NCBI GenBank assembly: GCA_950295325.1
Contig: OX485805.1
Span: forward strand, 58,120,758-58,184,757
DNA: 64,000 nt
Direction: 5' to 3'
Source of the DNA: Polytrichum commune
Lineage: Eukaryota > Streptophyta > Polytrichopsida > Polytrichales > Polytrichaceae
In this document: in pieces, positions 57,236 through 64,000 of the stretch
Layout: the number at the start of each line of letters is the position of its first letter
Numbering within the stretch: position 1 is the first letter of the stretch
Made by a program: the position numbers and the translations under genes
Notes under the pieces: generated by a model
Told to the model about the DNA's origin: nothing
What the model saw: the letters and a program-made list of their open reading frames with translations, nothing else
Databases searched by the model: none

Positions 57236-58271
57236 TTCGTATTTTAATGTAATTTTAAAAAGTTGGCACGTAGCATATACAATACTTATGCGTTGTGTAT
57301 GCTACAATACCTTCAATTGACAAACACTTATTGCATATAATAAAAGAAAATACCTTTGTTGTATGTAGCAGTTGTTGTAAACAGTTGCTTTAGAACAGGT
57401 GTTCTTCTTCCAATAACACAGAAACAGTTGAATGTAACCTCTCACACAAATCCACAATCTCTCATACAACTCCTAGATCTCTTTTGAATCTCTCAAACAA
57501 CAATTCAATACTTCAAACAACCTCTGAATCTCTAAGAACAAGTGAATCTCTCAAAACAATAACTGACTCTCTCAAATGACTTAGATATCTCTGAAACAAC
57601 AATTGAGTGTTTCAAACAACCTCTGAATCCCTAAGAACAAGTGAATCTCTCAAAACAATGACTGACTCTCTCAAATGACTTTTGTATCTCTCAAACACCT
57701 CCTGATTATCTTATAGAACTCCTAAATCTCACAAACTCTCCAACTACAATACAGCCTCCAAAACCCGCAAGCTTAGAATGTTGGAAAACCCTTCAACAAT
57801 CTTCTACTTACTTCACTCTACAACAATCACTCTACTAACTCTCACGCACTCTAAAACTCTCTCATTAGGTTTCTGTTCTATTGCAAACATTTCCTAACTT
57901 CTACAGCAAGAGAAGGGAGGGAAGGAGAAGAATCAGTAGGCGCCAAAAGCAACAAGAAGAAGGGAGGGAAGAGAAGAAAATCGCCACCCTGAATCGCCAC
58001 GGCGCTTCGCGAAAGCGGCGCTTCAGGAGAGGCGGCGCTTCCACAAGAGGCGCGGAGCGAATGCTTGGCGCGGAGAGAGAGAGAAAGAACGAAAAGTTGT
58101 GACGGCTGGGGTTTTGTATGCCTCGGGAATTGGCCCCCAACCGCACGAATAGGGTGCCAACGGGATTAGGGCACCAACGGAATTAGGGTTACGGGGAACC
58201 CTAAATCCTAAAGCCAAACTGTAAACCCTTAGCGGGCATTAGTATTTTCAAGACACTTTGGAGTACCCTAA
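57236..58271 (-). promoter_or_regulatory. Leader and promoter region of E3 fusion gene
   Basis: On the coding (minus) strand there is a TTGAGAGATT-rich leader (57880-57420) with a direct repeat of about 99 bp (CAACCTCTGAATC at about 57519 and 57618). Before it lies a CT-rich region (58090-57890). The sequence GGCATACAAAACCCCAG near 58125 could contain a TATA-like element. Overall design resembles 4260-5340 in E1. Confidence 0.45.
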
Positions 58272-58802
58272 TGGGGCATTCCCACCTGACTTTAGTTAAG
58301 ACCCTCACTATTTTATAAAGACCGGGTAAAGCTCCCTCGGTTATAGCGGAGGCATCCGACTATCCCAATGCACCTACAAGAACTTGCTCCGGAGATTTTC
58401 AAGTAGGTTTTAGTTAAGTAGCTTTCACACATGTTCATGGTTTTATCTACCAAGCAATGAATGTTGGGTAGTTTTTGTCCCATCCCCAAATGCCTTACTA
58501 CTCACCTATCTTACCATCGGTTTTTGTTAATGAAGCTCCTCGTGCCCTCATAGCTAAGACTAAAAAGCAACCAATCACAAGGGTGGGAGGCGACACTTTT
58601 AAAATTCCTATATTCTTGCCTAATGTTTAGGTACCGATGGGAGCGTCGGTGGTTGAGGCTTAAAACCTCCACTTTTAAGCCATGCCACATCATTTGCCAC
58701 CTAGGCTCGGCACTAAAAAGAACCATATGTGTGAAACCTAGATAACTAAAACCGCATTTAGTCTAATACTACTTCTAACTAATGTCAAGTGGGAATGCCC
58801 CA
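58272..58802. mobile_element. Tourist-like (PIF/Harbinger-type) MITE
   Basis: 531 bp with imperfect long terminal inverted repeats beginning TGGGGCATTCCCAC and flanked by TAA on both sides (58269-58271 and 58803-58805), the 3-bp TWA duplication typical of PIF/Harbinger. No transposase. Confidence 0.7.
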
Positions 58803-60139
58803 TAAGGTGCACATCAAATGCGGTATTCTACAAAATGAAACCATTTATACAACTAATGCATTTTTACAACGCAACGTTATGCTAAAACTAAGACTTAACC
58901 CCTACTCACATGACACCATAACCTAAATTTCCCAAACAAATTGAAATCATTGGTTTCTCTTTTGTTTGAGCAAGTTAGAAAAATAATACAATTGCGTGAC
59001 ATTTAACGATGTAATCGTTGACATTTAGACTTTACCAATGATGCCAAGAACTCACACAATATGCAATGAATAAAAAATATAACCCCCGTCCCCCAACATG
59101 AAATTCGGAAATTTAGGATATTTGAATATGTTTGCTAAATGTATACCTTCCCCAAGAGCATTTTCTCAGGGTTTGGAATTGCATGATCCTTATGTCAAAA
59201 TGCTAACATGCTCAAGTTTTTAGTAAATCCCTTACATATTCACTTGAATGAATCACATAGTCGCCAATAAACCATGGATCGTGATATATGTACTTCGAAT
59301 GTGATATAAAAGTAAATCGGAGAACCACAACATCAAATGAAGCCCTTTGACGCAATCATGTTGTTATTGAATGTTCCCTCCACGTATATTACATAATGGC
59401 GCATGTGAGCCCAAAATGGTGTCCACATGTGGTGATTAACTCTTCGAAACCAATTTTAGTTTGACTTTGATGTGTTATGAGTATTCACAAAACATAAAAA
59501 GAGTGAAGTGTGGTTTGGATTTAAGTTTAGGCATTAGAATGTGTTGTGTAGTTATTTCAAGGTTTGATTTCAATAAGAGGATGCCTTGATTATGTGAGTA
59601 AAGGGTAAGGTGAGGCAAGGTGAGCTCCGCGGGTTAAATGCCCACTTTTGGATCCACCTTGGTAGTTTAGGAAGAAGGAAGCTTGGTGGAAGGGGATTAG
59701 TCCCTACTTTGAAGGTGAAGGTTAAGGGATTGTGATTGGAGGTGCTAATCCTCCCACCCTATCCTCACCTCTCTCTCCCTCTCTCCCTCTCTCCCTCTTT
59801 GCTACTTAAGGTGTTCTTTCTCTCATTTGCAACTCTCTCCATCAAGCGCTCTCAAGGGAGCAAGCTCTAAAGAGCTTGAGCCATGTGTGTGTTACATTAG
59901 TTTTTAGTGAAGTTAATTAGTCAAGCTCTCTCTCTCAAGGCCTCCCAAGTGAGGGGGTTCTAGAGCTTAAGTTTGCATGTAGTGATTAGGGGTAGTTGGT
60001 TAGAGTAGTGTGTTAAATTAGCCCATGACTTAGAAGTAAAAGAAAGAAAAGAGAAGAAGAATTTAGAAGACCTTGATTAGCGGATGGGAGGGGTTGTATT
60101 AAGGTTAGCAAAGACTATAAGGTTAAGGAGTTGATTGCT
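58803..60139. other. AT-rich region without recognised gene
   Basis: No convincing coding sequence. A CT microsatellite (CTCTCTCCCTCTCTCCCTC) lies at about 59770-59800 with TACTTAAGG shortly after and a GAGCTTGAG-rich stretch, which could be a promoter and leader pointing right, possibly of the missing E3 transposase gene. This is a guess. Confidence 0.4.
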
Positions 60140-60585
60140 AGAAGGGGCCTCGGCTTGGGCTTCAGCTAAGCAGCTGACTGCTAGAAGGTTAAGAGCGACT
60201 GCTGGAAGGTTAAGCAGCTGACTGTTGGAGGCACCTCAGCTTGGGCTTCAGCTAAGCAGCTGATTGCTGGAAGGTTAAGCAGCTGACTGCTGGGAGGGCC
60301 TCGGCTTGGGTTTCAGCTAATCAGCTGACTGCTGTAAGGTTAAGCAGCTGACTGCTGGAGGCACCTCGGTTGGGCTTCAGCTAAGCAGTTGACTGCTGGA
60401 AGGTTAAGAACGACTGCTGGAAGGTTAAGAAGCGACTGTTGGGAGGGCCTCGGCTTGGGTTTCAACTAATCAGCTGACTGCTGGAGGCACCTCGGTTGGG
60501 CTTCAGCTAAGCAGCTGACTGCTGGAAGGATAAGAACGACTGCTGGAAGGTTAAGAACGACTGCTGGAAGGTTAAAGAGCGACTG
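60140..60585. repeat. Complex tandem repeat tract
   Basis: Irregular tandem units of GCTGACTGCTGGAAGGTTAA with longer blocks GGGCTTCAGCTAAGCAGC and GGAGGCACCTCGG. Ends where R4 begins. Confidence 0.85.
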
Positions 60586-60589
60586 CTGG

Positions 60590-61562
60590 TGTCGCAACCC
60601 TTGCTAGGTCCCTTAACAATCTTGCCAATTTTTGTTTCTAGCAAAGGTTACGAGCGCTAACCCTTCGCATTCCGCCATGCTAATGGATAGCTCCTCTTAC
60701 CCCGGACCAATAGTTCATAGGAGGGGAACCAACCCTCCTACTTTGCTTTCGGGACTCACCCCCTAATCGGTAACCCATTTCCCCAATGTGGACTTCCATC
60801 CATGGAAGTCCAATCCTATGTTGATCATTGCGTTGCCGGAGCAACACTACAACAACCCGAACCATACTAAGCAACTATGGCCTCACAATGGGCCAATGCC
60901 CATGGAGGCCGTGCCGTTCGGCCTCGGGTGGGTGAGGCCACACCACCTCACCCATATAAGCCTCTAGGACTTCACGCGGGGCCCCTACCCCACCGTCAAC
61001 CAACCTCTTGTCTCTCTACCAAGAGTTGGGGCCAAGTGGACATTTTCCTTTAGCTGCTGGGCCTAGAACCCCCCAGCAGCTTCAGACCATCATAACTTCC
61101 TTGTATGATGTCTGATCATAACAACCAACCACTCCATCTTCATCTACGTTTCACGTAGATGCCGATGCACTCCTTACTTGCCCCATTTGGGCAAGTTATT
61201 AGGACGTTATGCCTCCTTGAACCTTGGCAGTCCCGGGAGTCACTCCCAGGCACTGCTGCACCAGGGCGCTGTCCCGGGACAGCGCCCCACTCAAATGGCC
61301 ATAACTCCTAGCTCACACCTCCGATTGAGGTGTTCTTGAGCATTCTAGAATCACCACGCTATGAGCTACGCATAGCTCATGGCCTTACCCTCATGTTTCC
61401 TAGTCTCAGTGGGTGGGAGGCGTTCCCAACGCCCGGGGCCCTCACCCACACTAGGATCACTTGGGCCCTCTCACCAATGGCGCCACAAGTCCCGGGTGTC
61501 ACTCCGGGGTCCCCCTTGTGCCCATGGTGTTTCGGGCACTCCTCATGGAGAGGTGCGCGACA
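60590..61562 (-). repeat. R4 3' LTR
   Basis: 973 bp, TGTCGCAACC...GCGCGACA, same subtype as the LTR at 33725. Confidence 0.9.
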
Positions 61563-62364
61563 CTCACCCCCACCAAACGGAGTCGATGCCCTCATCGACT
61601 ATACTCGTAGTCGGCACACCAATTCTCAAGTTGCCATCCTCTATGATGCGGCATTGTGTTTACCTTAGGGCGCGACCCCCACAATGCATCTTCAAATTTG
61701 GCATGGTCCCAAAGGTGTCGTTCCTAGGTGGTCCTTTAGCGACCTTGGATCTCTCATCCAAGGACCTAACCTATACTAGACCCACCTACTTTGGGACTCA
61801 CTTGGGTTGCCCCTCCTTTGGGGCCTCCCCCGTTAGGCTCCACTAGCCTAACGTGACACATCTAGGCGAGACCTCAACGCTTCCACTAAGTTGTCTCGGT
61901 TGCAACTCCGAGATGGCTTTCCATTGTTAAGCCACGCCTCGATCGCACGGGGGTGATGCCAAGTCCCGCCCGACTCGGTTCCCACTTTGCTCTTTCGAGA
62001 CATGGGTTCATGACTCCCATGCGCCAACTCTCGTTAGCTCGCGGGTAGCACTTTTATGAGCACGCGCCATCACCTTGTCCCCGCCCGGACAAGCCCACAA
62101 CTAAGAAGTTTCTTGGTTTTATCCAAGGCCCCTCTAAGCCATGGCCCCAATTACTCGGCTTACCCAACCTAGTTTGGCATGTCTATTCCCCCTTTTCCAT
62201 TAACCAAGCACAAGTACAAGACTAGGACCTCATCTCATACTTTTCTCTTTGCACCACTAAAGTTTGGACTTTATTCCCTCAAGCCAAAGAACAAGTTGCA
62301 TGTTGTAGAGCAATTAACCTCGAAGCTATGTTTGCTACTAGAGTCTCTCCCCCACTAAAGGAGA
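61563..62364 (-). other. R4 3' noncoding region
   Basis: Inverted equivalent of R1 23191-24003, starting with the complement of the purine tract. Confidence 0.6.
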
Positions 62365-64000
62365 TTGATGTCCTCATCAATGCCTACGCTTCTTTTTATT
62401 GGAATGTCTAGCCTTAGTTTCTTCAAAGTGCTTCACCAATTCATTGGTGTTCACCATGTCTCTTGCCGCCACCCAAGCGGTTTCTTTCTCATGGTATCCT
62501 CACCATTTCACCAAGTATTCCTTTGTACATTTTCTTTCCTTTTCACTTGGGCTTCCTACACTTGAGGGTGCCCTCCTACCTCATGTTCCAAATGACCTCC
62601 ACAAGGTCGGGAGGTGGCCTAATCACTTGCTTGTGATCGGGCCACAAGGTGTCGTCCTAAAATGACTTTCGTAATGAGACATGAAATGTCGGATGCACTT
62701 TGATCTCGGGCGGTAATTCCAACTTATACATGTCCTTGAACACTTGTTCCACAATGGAAAACGAAGCTCCAATTTTGGACATGAACTTTTGAAGTAAGGC
62801 CTTTGGGCAAGGTGAAGTTGTCCACATTCAACAACACCTTATTGGCCCACCTCATACTCCACTTCGCGTCTTCCGGCATTGATTTGCACTCCGTAGCACC
62901 TTCGGGCTTTCTCCACCAACAACTTGGTCATCTCCAAGACTTGTTTACCATCCTTGGCCAAGTCCTCACCATCTTGGTTGAACTCTAGTGTTGAATGTGC
63001 CCCTTCGAGAGCTAGGTTAATAGGTTGGAGCGCATCCACTCCATAAGCCACCACGAAAGACCACCCCTTGGTAGCCAAGTGCGTGGCTACATTGCAATTA
63101 CACTCCGCTCGACCCACATAGTCCGCCCAATCTCCTTGGTCCGCCCCCACCAAGTTCCTCAATTATTGCTTCAAGACTCCATTCACATGCTCCGCTTTCC
63201 CATCCATTTGGGAATGCAAGGCCGTGCTAAACCTTAGTTTCATTCCGACCTCCTTAGAGAAATGCATTGAAAATGCACTTGTGAACTTTGGATCTTGATC
63301 CCACACAATCACTCTTGGCAACCCGTGGTGCCTCAACCATCCTTTGAGAAAAGGCTATGCGGTCTCCAACGCGGTGGCGGTTCCCACAATCGGCACCATG
63401 TGTGCCCACTTGGCAAACCGCTTTACCCTCAAGAAGATGACATCATACCCATGTGACTCCGGCAAACTTGTGATCAAGTCCATGCACATACTATGTTATG
63501 GCCCCGGCGGGATAGGCAACGGTTGCAAGAAACCACCTTGCTTTTGGTAAGAGGCTCGGTTCACTTGGCACTTTATTCAAGCCTTCACAAAGTGGGCTAT
63601 ATCCTCCTTTATGCACCGCCAACGGTACCTCTTTGACACCATTCTATGGCGGTTGTTTCTTTCTCCTTTATGGCCGGGAATAGGACTATCATATTCCTCC
63701 TTCAAAACCGATAGCCTCAACTTGCCTTGAGGCACATACACCCAACTTTGCTTGCACTTGAACAATCCGTCCACCAACTTAACCTCTTTGAGCACCTTGC
63801 TCTTGCGAAGCTCACCTAAAAGCTTTTGTGCTTTGGGGTAGTTAATTTACCCCTCCCGTATCTTGCATCACAAGTTTCCTTCGCCGGCACACATTAGCCA
63901 CAAGGTTTGGATGGTTCTCATTGCTTGGAACTCGTCCGGTCTACTTCGCGCATCCGACACCACATTTCCACGGTCCGGTTTGTGGATCAAATCCACCTTC
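62365..64000 (-). pseudogene. R4 chromodomain-like end, integrase and RNase H start
   Basis: Minus strand: LEGAHSTLEFNQDGEDLAK and VEKARRCYGVQINAG (62839-63162), the shared stop complement CTA at 63355-63357, and LVDGLFKCKQSWVYVPQGK (63577-63795). A further stop near 63160 breaks the core. Confidence 0.7.

Larger units (their letters stand above)
42361..60589. mobile_element. E3: CACTA-ended DNA transposon, family B (left part)
   Basis: The left end at 42361 reads CACTATATTCGTTAAATTGA and then GACTTTTTGGG, matching the E1 and E2 ends. Genes run on the minus strand from a promoter near 58200 down to 42898: the fusion gene and the small two-exon gene, in the same order as E1 and with the same intron positions. 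R3 is inserted in exon 3. The expected transposase gene and right end are beyond R4 and off the window, so the right limit given here is only the start of R4. Confidence 0.7.
60590..64000 (-). mobile_element. R4: minus-oriented R-family retrotransposon (3' half, runs off window)
   Basis: 3' LTR 60590-61562, then 3' noncoding region, chromodomain-like end, integrase and the start of RNase H in reverse order. Left flank GCTGG; the other end is outside. Confidence 0.9.

Noticed and set aside
17652-61846. Open frames of 72-155 codons repeated in every LTR copy
   Set aside because: They occur because the LTRs are GC-rich and similar; frames overlap on both strands and show no known domain.

Overview
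The window looks like transposon-dominated DNA from a land plant. Evidence for a plant is an interstitial tract of plant-type (TTTAGGG) telomere-like repeats, chromodomain Ty3-type retrotransposons primed by initiator tRNA-Met, a G-box/telobox promoter and short GT-AG introns. The DNA-transposon proteins resemble families I associate with seed-free plants such as ferns, lycophytes and mosses. That placement is a weak inference. I see no ordinary host gene, rRNA or tRNA gene, or CRISPR array.

Three large DNA transposons form the backbone. Each of the three ends in the window has a terminal inverted repeat starting CACTATATTCG. E1 enters from the left edge and ends at 13213. E2 occupies 13214-40187; E1 appears to be inserted inside it, so the left half of E2 lies outside the window. 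E3 begins at 42361 and runs rightwards. E1 and E2 are diverged members of one family (A), and E3 belongs to a second family (B). Each element carries divergent gene sets: a large transposase-like gene (intact N-terminus at 663-1 minus in E1; broken copy at 15456-39785 in E2) and, pointing the other way, a four-exon gene. That gene encodes a ParB/DGQHR-like domain, an N4/N6 DNA-methyltransferase-like domain, a disordered/coiled-coil part and an FCP1-type HAD-phosphatase-like domain (6008-11711 plus in E1; 56823-43829 minus in E3). A small conserved two-exon gene follows it.

The most striking feature is a set of dispersed 22-bp perfect or near-perfect palindromes specific to each family. Family A (about 40 copies) uses half-site TTTACGAACG, two free bases, then the reverse complement. 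Family B (about 15 copies) uses half-site GTTTGGGTCG with the same 10-2-10 layout. They sit upstream of the transposase, in the leader of the fusion gene, in every intron of the fusion gene, and twice in frame in its third coding exon. They are absent from the retrotransposons and the spacer between elements. I suggest a self-recognition system: a ParB/methyltransferase-like protein with its own sites, diverging together between families.

Later insertions broke this up. A family of about 7-kb chromodomain retrotransposons (a solo LTR at 16911, R1 18067-24977, R2a 25096-39197 with R2b 27649-34697 nested in it, R3 45509-52637, R4 from 60590) landed in the E2 transposase gene and in exon 3 of the E3 fusion gene. 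All copies share the same coding defects where visible, including loss of the reverse-transcriptase core, so they must have been moved by enzymes supplied in trans. The E2-E3 spacer (40188-42360) holds low-complexity runs and a 249-bp foldback element; the region right of the E3 promoter holds a 531-bp Tourist-like element and a complex repeat tract.
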